A stretch of 39,488 nucleotides of DNA from JAIVGV01 sp035295985 (GCA_035295985.1 DATHBT010000283.1:1-39488); one strand, 5' to 3'. Shown: positions 15,251 through 24,334, numbered from the stretch's first letter. Notes: generated by a model from the letters alone, not told the origin. A program made the numbers and translations.

Positions 15251-16012
15251 CTGAACGCCGTCATTGCAATCGCGAATCAGAAGGGCGGGGTGGGGAAGAC
15301 CACCACCGCCATTAACCTGGCGGCAGCCTTCGCGCAGAGGGGCAGCCGCGTCCTGTTGCTCGACATGGACCCGCAGGGCAACAGCTCCCTCTCGTTCCTC
15401 ACGCCCGCGACCGTTAACTTATCCACCTACGACATGATGGTTGACGGGCAGGCCGGCTGGGACGGCTACATCTACCAGAGTCCCGTCCAGAATCTGGACA
15501 TCATCCCCGCACGCATCAACCTCGCGAAGCTCGAATCCAAATTGGTGGGCGACTTTGACGCCCCTTTCCGGCTGAAAGATCGCCTCGAGCCGCTCCGCGC
15601 GAAGTACGACATTATAGTCATCGACACCCCCCCGACGCTCGGGCTGATTACGGTCAACGCGCTCGTCGCGGCGACGCACGTTCTCATCCCGATCCAGTCT
15701 TCATACTTTGCTTTAGAGGGGACGGACGATCTCCTTGAAACCATTGAGAAAGTCAAAGCCCGCCCCAACCCTGATCTGAATGTCCTCGGGGCGGTCGTCA
15801 CGCTGCACGACCGCAGGACGACGCTCGCGCGTGAGGTGCACGAGCAGATTCGCAAGGTCTTCGGGTCTCAGCTATTCGAGACGGTGATTACGAAAAGCGT
15901 CCGTCTGGAGGAGGCGCCGGCATACAAGGAATCGATTTTCTCTTTCGCGCCGCAATCCTCGGGCGCTTTCGAGTACGCAAAACTCTGTGAAGAGGTAATC
16001 AAACGTGTCTAA
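15251..16012 (+). CDS. parA: Chromosome partitioning ATPase ParA (CTG start)
   Basis: ParA is a Walker-type ATPase that binds DNA non-specifically and, with ParB bound at parS, segregates the replicated origin. The reading frame opens right after a TAG at 15248-15250 with CTG AAC GCC GTC ATT, and encodes AVIAIANQKGGVGKTTTAIN. The deviant Walker A has the signature Lys11 and P-loop Lys16; the Walker A' LLLDMDPQGN and Walker B IIVIDTPPTLG follow. Seen: the first ordinary start codon is the GTG at 15290, inside the P-loop, and would delete Lys11 and the first strand, so it cannot be right. GGGAGGGG lies six bases before the CTG. From the CTG the protein has 253 residues, normal for a chromosomal ParA. 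It overlaps parB by eight bases. Confidence 0.9.
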   Translation: MNAVIAIANQKGGVGKTTTAINLAAAFAQRGSRVLLLDMDPQGNSSLSFLTPATVNLSTYDMMVDGQAGWDGYIYQSPVQNLDIIPARINLAKLESKLVGDFDAPFRLKDRLEPLRAKYDIIVIDTPPTLGLITVNALVAATHVLIPIQSSYFALEGTDDLLETIEKVKARPNPDLNVLGAVVTLHDRRTTLAREVHEQIRKVFGSQLFETVITKSVRLEEAPAYKESIFSFAPQSSGAFEYAKLCEEVIKRV

Positions 16013-16925
16013 AAGAGGCTTACCGGCGGGGCTGACCATGAGGCATGACGCTCATTACGTGGAAGAACTGGCGGGGCCGCGTTCCACCTCTGTCGGCCGG
16101 CTGATTGCGCTGGAACTTCTCGACCCGAACCCCGAGCAGCCGCGCGTCGAGATAGGGGATTTGAGTGAGTTGACAGCGTCAATCAAGGAGAAGGGCGTGC
16201 TGGAGCCACTGCTGGTCAAGCCATCGCGCGCGACCGGGCGCTGGATGATCATCGCGGGCGAGCGCAGGTGGCGTGCGTCGAAGGCCGCGGGGCTGCGTGA
16301 AGTCCCGTGTATTGAGATGGATGTGGATGAGAAGACTGTGGCCGAAATCGCACTCATCGAGAATATGCAGCGGAAAGACCTGACTGCATGGGAGGAGGCA
16401 GACGGTCTTGCCGCACTCTGCGAGAAGTTCGGCTACACACACGACGACGTGGCGAAGAAGGTAGGTAAGAGCAGGACGACTGTGACCGAGGCGCTGTCGA
16501 TAGCGGCGATGCCTGAGAAAATACGTGAGGTTTGTCGGCGCGCCGACATCAATGCCAAATCGACTCTGCTACAGATCATACGACAGCCGGACGAAGCTTC
16601 TATGGTTCAACTCCTTGAGGAGGTTACCTCGAAGAATCTGAATCGGGACGAGGCACGTGCCGCAAGACGCGCGAAAATCGAGGGCAAGCAGGAAATTGAT
16701 AAGGCTCAGCCTCGCGTTTTCACATACGTCGATCCGGCCAAGAACTATAGAGTCGAAGTTAGATTTAAATCTCAGACGGCGGATGAATCCCAATTCCGGG
16801 CTGCTTTACGGAGCGCACTTGAGAAACTGGATGAGCTTCCAGCCAATGAAATTCCGGCGGGGTCTGATAAGGGCAGTTCGACGGGCATTTCGAGAAGTGA
16901 TTTAAATCCCGGAAGTAATGCTTGA
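16005..16925 (+). CDS. parB: Chromosome partitioning protein ParB
   Basis: ParB is a CTP-dependent DNA clamp that loads at parS and spreads. The 306-residue protein has the N-terminal CTPase domain with PNPEQPR, KEKGVLEPLLV, the GERRWRA motif at 85-91 and ENMQRKDL at 119-126. A helix-turn-helix region follows (YTHDDVAKKVGKSRTTVTEALSI, about 144-166), which reads parS. The C-terminal dimerisation segment is RVEVRFKSQTADESQFRAAL and ends with a Ser/Gly-rich tail. The GTG at 16005 lies inside the parA stop region (8-base overlap), so translation is likely coupled. A near-consensus parS is found 1.9 kb downstream in metK. Its stop is seven bases from that of the convergent unknown gene. Confidence 0.95.
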   Translation: MSKRGLPAGLTMRHDAHYVEELAGPRSTSVGRLIALELLDPNPEQPRVEIGDLSELTASIKEKGVLEPLLVKPSRATGRWMIIAGERRWRASKAAGLREVPCIEMDVDEKTVAEIALIENMQRKDLTAWEEADGLAALCEKFGYTHDDVAKKVGKSRTTVTEALSIAAMPEKIREVCRRADINAKSTLLQIIRQPDEASMVQLLEEVTSKNLNRDEARAARRAKIEGKQEIDKAQPRVFTYVDPAKNYRVEVRFKSQTADESQFRAALRSALEKLDELPANEIPAGSDKGSSTGISRSDLNPGSNA

Positions 16926-16932
16926 GTTTCTC

Positions 16933-17478
16933 CTACCTGCCCGAACTTTTTTTCTTCTCTTTGGCGGCTTGCCGCTGTAGTGACTTGGCCCACCTCTCGA
17001 AGGTCGGCTGAAGGGGTTTAAATAAGCGTGCGCGCCAGCCGCCCTGCTTGCTGCCCCACTGCTTCAGGTACTTCTCCGTGTAGGCCCGTATGGCAGGCTC
17101 GAGCTGGCCTTTTTTGAGGGAGTGGCGCATGGTCAGGTGGTAGTGCTGACCCACGAGTGAGATCGTCAGTGCCGCGATGTTGCTCTTGAAAGAGAGCTTC
17201 GACATGAGCCTTTTATGAAAACCCTGTTTAGGCGGCAGCAGGGAATTAGCAGCTATCTCTATCCACGCCGGCTGGGTTCCTTGCCGCGGGTGATACAGGC
17301 CGGGCAGCTCTGTCATCTGTGGGATTCTGATCCGCGGGTCGTTAATCGAGTCTACGATTCGAATGCGCTCGATGCCGCGTACGTGCTCGCGCGGCAGGGC
17401 TTCCAGGACGCCTGAGACCTGCTGTTTGACGTTCGAGGGGAGCTTGGCCTCTGTTAGTAGCTCGATTTTGATAGCCAT
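16933..17478 (-). CDS. Conserved-looking protein of unknown function
   Basis: I do not recognise this 181-residue protein. From the ATG at 17478 (a TTG at 17490 is in frame) it reads MAIKIELLTEAKLP, an amphipathic first third, then a Pro-rich strand region (RIPQMTELPGLYHP), SLVGQHYHLTMRHS near 115-130, and a very basic C-terminus (RWAKSLQRQAAKEKKKSSGR). The hydrophobic segment AALTISLVGQHYHLTMRH sits where a small zinc peptidase would carry HExxH, but no Glu follows the first His, so a protease role is not supported. It converges on parB and is divergent from xerD with 75 bases between the starts. Codon use is like its neighbours and the frame is intact, which argues for a real gene. Confidence 0.6.
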   Translation of the reverse strand: MAIKIELLTEAKLPSNVKQQVSGVLEALPREHVRGIERIRIVDSINDPRIRIPQMTELPGLYHPRQGTQPAWIEIAANSLLPPKQGFHKRLMSKLSFKSNIAALTISLVGQHYHLTMRHSLKKGQLEPAIRAYTEKYLKQWGSKQGGWRARLFKPLQPTFERWAKSLQRQAAKEKKKSSGR

Positions 17479-17553
17479 GAAGCTGAACAATTTAGGAGAA
17501 GGTTGCGCCCCGCGTCAAGTTGGGCGGGTAGGGAAGGTCGCGGCGTTAAACTT

Positions 17554-18486
17554 ATGAAGCTGAGAAACTTCATACAGGAGCACCTCTCATTCCTGCGCGT
17601 GGAGAAGGGGTTGTCGTCGAACACTTTAGACAGTTACCGGCGTGACCTGGAGAAACTCGAAAGTTTCGCAAAAGAAAGCGGCAGTGAGATTCAGGAACTC
17701 TCTCGGAGGGAGGTCGGCCGCTGGGTGAAGACGCTTTCGGAGTCGGGCCTCTCGCCCCGTTCGATTGCGCGCGCGGTGTCGAGCGCGAAGGGGTTTTATA
17801 AGTTTCTCTTACGCGACGGCCTTATCAAAGACGACCCCACCTCCGAGCTGCTCTCGCTGAAACTGCCGCGTAACCTTCCTACGTTTCTGTCTGAGGATGA
17901 GCTGGATGACCTTTTGCGCGTTCCCGACACGGGGACGGCCCTAGGCTTGCGGGATCGGGCCATTCTGGAACTCATCTACGCGACGGGCCTCCGCGTTTCG
18001 GAGGCGGTCGGCCTGACGCCGTCCGATCTCGATCTCGAGCGGGGAGTCGTCACCTGCCGTGGCAAGGGCAGCAAACAGAGGTTTATTCCGGTCGGGAGGA
18101 GTGCCTTGAAGTACATCCGAGAGTACCTGAGAGTGCGCGCCGAATTGGTCTGTGAAAAGGCCGCCCCCCAACTGTTCTTGAGGAAAGGCGGCCGTGCGAT
18201 GACGCGGCAGGATGTCTGGCAACTGGTTAAGAGGTACACAAAGGCTTCGGGACTCGGCCGCGTCAGTCCGCACACTCTGCGGCACAGCTTCGCCACGCAC
18301 CTGATGCAGAGGGGCGCTGATTCCCGCTCCGTCCAGACGCTCCTGGGTCACAGCGACCTCGGCACGACGCAGATCTACACGCACATCACCAACCGGCACC
18401 TGCGCAACGCATACGAGGCCTTCCACCCGAGGGCGAAATCCCACAAAGGCCCCGCCGCGAACCGGCAAGAGAAGCCGGACGGTTAG
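17554..18486 (+). CDS. xerD: Tyrosine recombinase XerD-like
   Basis: XerC and XerD resolve chromosome dimers at dif. The 310-residue protein has the N-terminal SAM-like core-binding domain (LSFLRVEKGLSSNTLDSYRRDL) and a catalytic domain with all key residues: Arg147 (TGLRVSE), Lys171 (GKGSKQR), His240 and Arg243 (HTLRHSFATHL), His266 (LLGHSD) and the nucleophile Tyr275 (TTQIYTHI). XerC and XerD are hard to tell apart from sequence alone; the symbol is the better guess. The ATG at 17554 fits the family N-terminus but has no clear Shine-Dalgarno. A TTG at 17503 four bases after AGGAGAAGG would add 17 residues, and a 26-codon mini-ORF (17477-17557) ends in an ATGA overlap with the chosen start. 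Its location near parAB suggests a chromosome-maintenance cluster. Confidence 0.9.
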   Translation: MKLRNFIQEHLSFLRVEKGLSSNTLDSYRRDLEKLESFAKESGSEIQELSRREVGRWVKTLSESGLSPRSIARAVSSAKGFYKFLLRDGLIKDDPTSELLSLKLPRNLPTFLSEDELDDLLRVPDTGTALGLRDRAILELIYATGLRVSEAVGLTPSDLDLERGVVTCRGKGSKQRFIPVGRSALKYIREYLRVRAELVCEKAAPQLFLRKGGRAMTRQDVWQLVKRYTKASGLGRVSPHTLRHSFATHLMQRGADSRSVQTLLGHSDLGTTQIYTHITNRHLRNAYEAFHPRAKSHKGPAANRQEKPDG

Positions 18487-18505
18487 TTCGTTAGAATATA
18501 CCTTG

Positions 18506-18517
18506 TGTCCGATAATG
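18506..18517 (+). repeat. Degenerate copy of the 12-mer repeat (10/12)
   Basis: TGTCCGATAATG differs from CGTCCGATAACG at positions 1 and 11. It lies in the xerD-metK gap, 24 bases upstream of the metK -35 box. Confidence 0.35.
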
Positions 18518-18540
18518 AATATTATGTACGAATGGGAAAC

Positions 18541-18569
18541 TTGACATGCCCTAGGCCGGTTGCTACAGT
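18541..18569 (+). promoter_or_regulatory. Strong sigma70-type promoter of metK
   Basis: A perfect TTGACA (18541-18546), a 17-base spacer and TACAGT (18564-18569) with TGC directly upstream (extended -10). The start is expected near 18576, giving a leader of about 47 bases with GGAGA at 18611-18615. Confidence 0.8.
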
Positions 18570-18596
18570 ACGCGGTCTTTTGCCTCAAGTACGCGG
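18567..18596 (+). promoter_or_regulatory. Direct repeat at the metK start point, possible operator
   Basis: AGTACGCGG occurs at 18567-18575 and again at 18588-18596, exactly 21 bp apart (two helical turns). The first copy overlaps the -10 box and the second lies just past the expected transcription start. The layout suits a repressor, which is inference. Confidence 0.45.
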
Positions 18597-18622
18597 CACC
18601 AATCGACAAAGGAGAGCCTGTT

Positions 18623-19774
18623 TTGAGTAGGACTGGCGCATACCTGTTCACCTCCGAGTCTGTCACGGAGGGACACCCCGATAAGATCGCGGATCAAATT
18701 TCCGACGCCGTTTTAGACGAGATACTGAGGCAGGACGAGACCGGCCGCGTCGCGTGCGAGACGCTCGTCACCACGGGGCTGGTCATCCTCGCCGGCGAGA
18801 TCACGACGAACGCTTACGTCAATTATACTCAGGTGGCACGTGAAACAGTTAGAGAGATAGGTTATACGCGGGCCAAGTACGGCTTCGACTGCGACACCTG
18901 CAGCGTGCTGACGGCCATCGACCGCCAGTCGCCGGACATAGCCATGGGCGTTGACACGGGCGGGGCCGGCGACCAGGGGTTGATGTTCGGCTTCGCCTGT
19001 AACGAGACGCCTGAGTTGATGCCCTTACCCATCCAACTCGCGCATAAGCTCTCCTACAGCCTGTCGAAAGCCAGGAAGGACGGGAAATTAGCCTACCTCA
19101 GGCCGGACGGCAAATCACAGGTCACGATTGAATACCGCGACGGCCGCCCCTTCCGTGTCGAAACAGTGGTGATTTCGACGCAGCATGACCCGGGCGTCGA
19201 GACCGAGCAACTCAGAGATGAAGTAATTTCTGAAGTCATCAAACCCACCATCTCTCCCGAATTGATCGATTCGACGACTAAGATTCACATCAACCCGACC
19301 GGCAGGTTCGTCACGGGGGGGCCGCAGGGCGACGCTGGGCTGACGGGCCGAAAAATTATCGTGGACACCTACGGGGGCTACGCGCCGCACGGCGGCGGCG
19401 CTTTTTCCGGCAAAGACCCGACGAAAGTTGACCGCTCGGCCGCATACATGGCCCGCTATATTGCCAAAAACGTCGTCTCCGCGGGTCTGGCGGAGCGCTG
19501 TCTCGTGCAGCTCGCTTACGCCATCGGTGTTGCAGACCCCGTTTCCGTCTTGGTCGATACGAGCGGCACAGGGCGCTTGGGCGAGGACAAACTCGCCTCA
19601 CTCGTGAGGGACGCCTTCGATCTCACCCCGCGAGGCATCATACGCGACCTTAAGCTGCGCCGCCCAATCTACAGAAAGACGGCCGCTTACGGACATTTCG
19701 GGCGCTCCGATGACGGTTTTAGCTGGGAGCAGACTGACAAGGCCGAGGCTTTGAGGGCCGCGGCCGGTATCTAA
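18623..19774 (+). CDS. metK: S-adenosylmethionine synthase
   Basis: MetK makes SAM from methionine and ATP. The 383-residue protein has TSESVTEGHPDKIADQISDAVLD at the N-terminus (His18 of the catalytic GHPDK), GAGDQGLMFGFA for ATP binding, and GGGAFSGKDPTKVDRSAAYMARYIAKNVV for the phosphate-binding loop. It ends in the third repeat of the pseudo-threefold fold (GHFGR). The TTG at 18623 with GGAGA seven bases upstream is the start; the open frame upstream to 18560 lies in the promoter. SAM feeds the methylation done by enzymes such as MiaB, and the product SAH is handled by ahcY, whose start is 22 bases after this stop. I looked for and did not see a known SAM riboswitch in the short leader. 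A likely parS lies at 18832-18847. Confidence 0.97.
   Translation: MSRTGAYLFTSESVTEGHPDKIADQISDAVLDEILRQDETGRVACETLVTTGLVILAGEITTNAYVNYTQVARETVREIGYTRAKYGFDCDTCSVLTAIDRQSPDIAMGVDTGGAGDQGLMFGFACNETPELMPLPIQLAHKLSYSLSKARKDGKLAYLRPDGKSQVTIEYRDGRPFRVETVVISTQHDPGVETEQLRDEVISEVIKPTISPELIDSTTKIHINPTGRFVTGGPQGDAGLTGRKIIVDTYGGYAPHGGGAFSGKDPTKVDRSAAYMARYIAKNVVSAGLAERCLVQLAYAIGVADPVSVLVDTSGTGRLGEDKLASLVRDAFDLTPRGIIRDLKLRRPIYRKTAAYGHFGRSDDGFSWEQTDKAEALRAAAGI
18832..18847 (+). other. Candidate parS (ParB loading site)
   Basis: GGTGGCACGTGAAACA matches the bacterial parS consensus TGTTNCACGTGAAACA at 13 of the 15 defined positions. The CACGTG core and the whole right half are perfect. It lies inside metK (encoding part of QVARETVRE), 1.9 kb from parB. 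Chromosomal parS sites often lie within genes close to parAB. I found no second match this good in the window. Confidence 0.6.
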
Positions 19775-19796
19775 ATTCTTGAAGAGAGGCGAACAG

Positions 19797-21074
<1,278 letters not shown>

Positions 21075-21075
21075 G

Positions 21076-21087
21076 CGTCCGATAACA
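21076..21087 (+). repeat. 12-mer repeat, 11/12 copy
   Basis: CGTCCGATAACA differs from the exact 12-mer at the last base. It lies directly after the ahcY stop codon, in the non-coding gap before the shared terminator. Confidence 0.55.
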
Positions 21088-21129
21088 TTCAATCTGTCAG
21101 CTCTTCGTTCATGCATGCCAAAAATTAAG

Positions 21130-21172
21130 GGCGGGGTTTTCAAGAGATTCACTTACTTCTGAAAACCCCGCC
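21130..21172. terminator. Bidirectional terminator between ahcY and lptFG
   Basis: GGCGGGGTTTTC (21130-21141) pairs perfectly over 12 bp with GAAAACCCCGCC (21161-21172) around a 19-base loop. In the minus direction it is followed by CTTAATTTTTGG with five T. It lies between two converging transcripts. Confidence 0.85.
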
Positions 21173-21192
21173 TAATGTCCTCCGAAGCCTCT

Positions 21193-23481
21193 CTAAGTCC
21201 CTGTCTTGGAAAAGATGTAAGCCCCAATAGTGGTGAAAAGCAGGGGGAGGGCGAAGGCCGCGACCGTTGGCGGAACGAGTCCGTGGTTGCCCATCTGTTG
21301 AAACAGGCTGGCCCCCCCCCAGAAGGTTATCCCGAGCACCACGGCGGCGAACAGGGATTTAACGGCCGAGCGTCGCCCGAAGATCGTGCCCAGCGGAATG
21401 CTGATGATGGTCATTACGAGCGGCGCCAGCGGGTCAACCTTCCGCCGCTCCTTCGCCACCAGGTACGACACGACTTCCGCGCCGTTCGCCTCTCTCAGCT
21501 TGAGCAGTTTTATGTATTCGCTTAATTGGCTGCTATTAAGCGCAGAGGCGGGTATAAGCAACGGCTTAAACATCTCAGCCGCTACGGACTCGCCCACCTC
21601 AACGTAGGCCGCAGGTCTGAGGCTGCGGCCAGCCAAATCAAGTACAGCCGCCTGCTCCACCCTCAAGCCTGCAGCGCCGACCTTCGCCCTCTCGCCCGCA
21701 ATTACGCGCCGCAGATGCACCCCTTCTTCATCAAACAGGTACGCGGACGGCGACATTAACTCATCCGGCCGGCCCGTCGGCGTGTAAGCGTAAATACTCC
21801 TGTCCGAGGGCGCGAGCCACTGCGTGCCGCCAGACGTTGAAGCCCTGCTCGGCCCCCCGCGGATCTGCAGCCGCAGGGCGTCCTGCCTCTGATTGGCGCC
21901 CGGCAGGATTCTCTCCTGCACCACCCAGTAACCCCAGCTCAGCAGGGCCGCGAACGCGCAGGCCGGCACGGCCATCCGGTAGAGACTCTGCCCGCACGCC
22001 CACCACGCCACCGTCTCACGTCGCCGCGCCATCAGAGAGTACGTGACGAGCACCGCGACGAGCGCGCAGACGGGCGTCACGCTCAGGCCGGCCAGCGGGA
22101 CGAGATACCAGAGGTAACGCGCGACCATCTCCGCGCCCGCCCCCGACACGGCGATGAACCGAAGCAATTCGAAGACCGTGAAGATGAGGAAGACGCCGAT
22201 CATGACGGCGAACGCGGCCGCGAAGTAGAGCAAGAGGGAGAGTGCGATGCTGCGATCCATCAGCCCCGAAATGAGGGACACGCGCCGGCCCGCGCGCAGA
22301 GGCCTTACGCGCCCTTCGCCCGGCCCCCCTCCCCCGCGCCTTCGCTTAAAGAGGCCGACGCCGATGAAAGCCCTGTCCGGCGTTGCCAGCAGCCCCAGGC
22401 CACACACGAAGGCCAGCCCCGTGCCGAGCCAGGCGCCCTGCGCAGGCGACGCCGCCCCGGTTTTAATTAGGTAGTCGCCGCCGATGAAGACGAAGTAGTA
22501 GAGCAGCATCGAGAAGAGGGACAGCAGCACGGCCAGCCCACGCCCGCCGCGGCGCGCACGCAACCCCAACCCGACCCCCAGTAGCGCGAAAGCGAGCGGC
22601 GTCGTACAGAGGGCGGCCCTCCTGTGGAGGGCCGACAGCGCCTCCGCCCCCCCCTCCGGCGAGCGCACCCTCCCGAGCAGCGTCTGGAGATCGACCTCGT
22701 CCGGGTCTTCCCGTCGATTTTCCAGCTTCTCCGCCAGCGTGCCTTTCCCCGTGTTGAGTCTGATCCTCAGCTCGGCCGAACTCTCTGACACCAGTTTCGG
22801 CGAGGAGAGATCGGGCTTCCCGTCTCTGTAAGGCAGTGTCGTCACGACCGCGTCCGAGAGCAAGAGTTCCGACTGCTCGCCCGTGTTGTCTATGCGGCCC
22901 GAGCGAGCCGTCACGAGGCGCAATTCCCTCCCCGCCTCCAGCCAGTAAATAAAGACGCGCCCCCACAGGCCGCGCGCCTCGTCACCGTCGCGCACGTAGA
23001 TGACTTTACCGGGCAGCTGCCCGAAGGTGCGCGGCTGCGCGGGCGATTCGAGTCGCTGGAGCGCTGCGCGGGCCAGCGACTGCCGCATCGAGCGCATCGC
23101 GGCCGGGGCCACCTCGAAGCCGTTGAAGAGCGTCAGCGCGGAGAGCAGCAGGCCAAGGGCCAGCACGGGCGAGACGATCCGCCAGGTGCCCACGCCCGCC
23201 GCGCGCAGGGCCACGACCTCGCTGTCGCCCCCCATCCGGCCGAAGGCCGCGGCCGTGCCGATGAGCATCGACATGGGGATGGTGAAGATGGAGACGTTCG
23301 GGATGACACCGGCCGCCACGTCGAAGGAGGCGCGCAGCGGGGCGTTCGTCACCCCGAGCAAGTCGGAGAACTTCCCGACCTGCTGCGTCAGCAGGATGCC
23401 GGTCAGCACGAGCCAGGCGAGACACAGGTAGGGCAGGATCGCCCACAGGACGTAGCGTTCGATGAGTCTGCGGCTGGGCAT
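21193..23481 (-). CDS. Fused LptF-LptG lipopolysaccharide export permease
   Basis: The single 762-residue frame contains two successive YjgP/YjgQ-family permeases. The LptF-like half starts RRLIERYVLWAILPYLCLAWLVLTGILL, has a periplasmic beta-jellyroll stretch, and closes with membrane helices near 335-375. A Gly/Arg-rich linker follows, and the LptG-like half begins at Met408 (MDRSIALSLLLYFAAAFAVMIGVFLIF) with its own jellyroll and final helices (VDPLAPLVMTIISIPLGTIFGRRS). In Gram-negative bacteria LptF and LptG are separate subunits that work with LptB2 to lift LPS from the inner membrane to LptC-LptA. Here both are one chain, which implies an outer membrane with LPS. The ATG at 23481 starts the LptF homology; the frame upstream to 23718 is Arg/Pro-rich and overlaps recO. 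lptB is not nearby. Confidence 0.9.
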   Translation of the reverse strand: MPSRRLIERYVLWAILPYLCLAWLVLTGILLTQQVGKFSDLLGVTNAPLRASFDVAAGVIPNVSIFTIPMSMLIGTAAAFGRMGGDSEVVALRAAGVGTWRIVSPVLALGLLLSALTLFNGFEVAPAAMRSMRQSLARAALQRLESPAQPRTFGQLPGKVIYVRDGDEARGLWGRVFIYWLEAGRELRLVTARSGRIDNTGEQSELLLSDAVVTTLPYRDGKPDLSSPKLVSESSAELRIRLNTGKGTLAEKLENRREDPDEVDLQTLLGRVRSPEGGAEALSALHRRAALCTTPLAFALLGVGLGLRARRGGRGLAVLLSLFSMLLYYFVFIGGDYLIKTGAASPAQGAWLGTGLAFVCGLGLLATPDRAFIGVGLFKRRRGGGGPGEGRVRPLRAGRRVSLISGLMDRSIALSLLLYFAAAFAVMIGVFLIFTVFELLRFIAVSGAGAEMVARYLWYLVPLAGLSVTPVCALVAVLVTYSLMARRRETVAWWACGQSLYRMAVPACAFAALLSWGYWVVQERILPGANQRQDALRLQIRGGPSRASTSGGTQWLAPSDRSIYAYTPTGRPDELMSPSAYLFDEEGVHLRRVIAGERAKVGAAGLRVEQAAVLDLAGRSLRPAAYVEVGESVAAEMFKPLLIPASALNSSQLSEYIKLLKLREANGAEVVSYLVAKERRKVDPLAPLVMTIISIPLGTIFGRRSAVKSLFAAVVLGITFWGGASLFQQMGNHGLVPPTVAAFALPLLFTTIGAYIFSKTGT

Positions 23482-23516
23482 CGCTTCGAAGTTACACGCC
23501 GGGAAAAGCTGGGGCT

Positions 23517-24269
23517 TCAGACGGCGCGGGGTTGGCCGCGCGGCTCGCGCTCCAGCGCACGCGTGATGAGGTGCGCATTCAGTCGCGCCAACTGCGCCTG
23601 CTCGGCCTCGGGCAGTCGCGAAAGGCCCTCGGCCCAATCCCCTGGCCGCTGCCGGCCCGCGGCGCGCAGGTGTGCGAGAACTTCCGCGTGGACGAGAAGG
23701 CCCGCGGCGGAAGCGCACGGGCCGCAGACCAGCGCGGCGCCCTGAACGTAGGCCGGAGGCGCGTCGCCCGCGGGGGGCGCGAGGGGGCGGCGGCAGCGCG
23801 CGCAGGCTTTCAATTCGGGCCAGAATCCCGCCAGTTTCAGCGTCCAGATTTCGAAGTAGCGCGCCAGCCCCGCACCCGCGGCGGGCGACCGCGCGAAGTC
23901 TTCGAGCGTGGCCGAGACCATCCTGAACAGTTTTTCGTTCGGCTCGTGCGGGGGCGAGAACTCCAGGATCAGCTCGCCCAGGTATTCGAGCAGCGTGTAG
24001 GCGCGGTCGTCCGCCAGCAACTCGAAATGCGAGCGGACGATCTCGGTCTGCCCGAGCGAGACCAGCTCCCTCGACTCCTTCTCGAAGTATGAGACTCTTA
24101 TGTGCGTGAACGGCTCGAGACTCGCCCCGTATCGACTCTTCATCTTCCGCGCGCCGCGCGCCGTGCCGCGCACGACCCCCGCGTCACGCGTCAGCATGAT
24201 GACGATCTTATCGGCCTCCCCGAGCCTGTGTGTCCGCAGGACGATGGCCTCTGTCTCTTGAAGTCCCAT
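23517..24269 (-). CDS. recO: DNA repair protein RecO
   Basis: RecO loads RecA onto SSB-coated DNA in the RecFOR pathway and anneals strands. The 250-residue protein begins with the OB fold (ETEAIVLRTHRLGEADKIVIMLTRDAG, then GARKMKSRYGASLEPFTHIRVSYFEK). A helical domain follows (LLEYLGELILEFSPPHEPNEKLFRMV) and a zinc-binding module with CARC and CGPC pairs around 155-185. The C-terminus is Ala/Arg-rich. The start ATG gives the standard MGLQETEAIVLR. It lies 35 bases upstream of lptFG and 65 bases downstream of the 56-residue membrane protein, all on the minus strand. SSB, its partner, is encoded elsewhere in the window. Confidence 0.93.
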   Translation of the reverse strand: MGLQETEAIVLRTHRLGEADKIVIMLTRDAGVVRGTARGARKMKSRYGASLEPFTHIRVSYFEKESRELVSLGQTEIVRSHFELLADDRAYTLLEYLGELILEFSPPHEPNEKLFRMVSATLEDFARSPAAGAGLARYFEIWTLKLAGFWPELKACARCRRPLAPPAGDAPPAYVQGAALVCGPCASAAGLLVHAEVLAHLRAAGRQRPGDWAEGLSRLPEAEQAQLARLNAHLITRALEREPRGQPRAV

Positions 24270-24334
24270 CGGAATCGTCCGGCTTGCAACCGGGAGGGGT
24301 CTTGCGCGAGCCCGCGGAAGGTGTTTGCGAATCC

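Noticed and set aside
15419..15427. DnaA-box-like TTATCCACC in parA
   Set aside because: A single site with one mismatch inside a coding sequence; no cluster, no AT-rich unwinding region, no dnaA or gidA nearby, so no origin is claimed.
17477..17564. ATGAAGCTGA present twice around the xerD start as an attachment-site-like repeat
   Set aside because: A 10-bp match 77 bases apart is within chance at this composition and there is no inserted element.
9840..18600. Lower-GC block as a transferred island
   Set aside because: By eye this part uses more A/T at third positions than the two ends of the window, but every gene is core housekeeping, and there is no integrase, tRNA or border repeat.
18487..18622. 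SAM riboswitch before metK
   Set aside because: The leader after the predicted start is only about 47 bases and shows no known SAM-riboswitch core.
23482..23718. N-terminal extension of the LptFG frame
   Set aside because: It is Arg/Pro-rich, overlaps the end of recO, and precedes the true family start at 23481.
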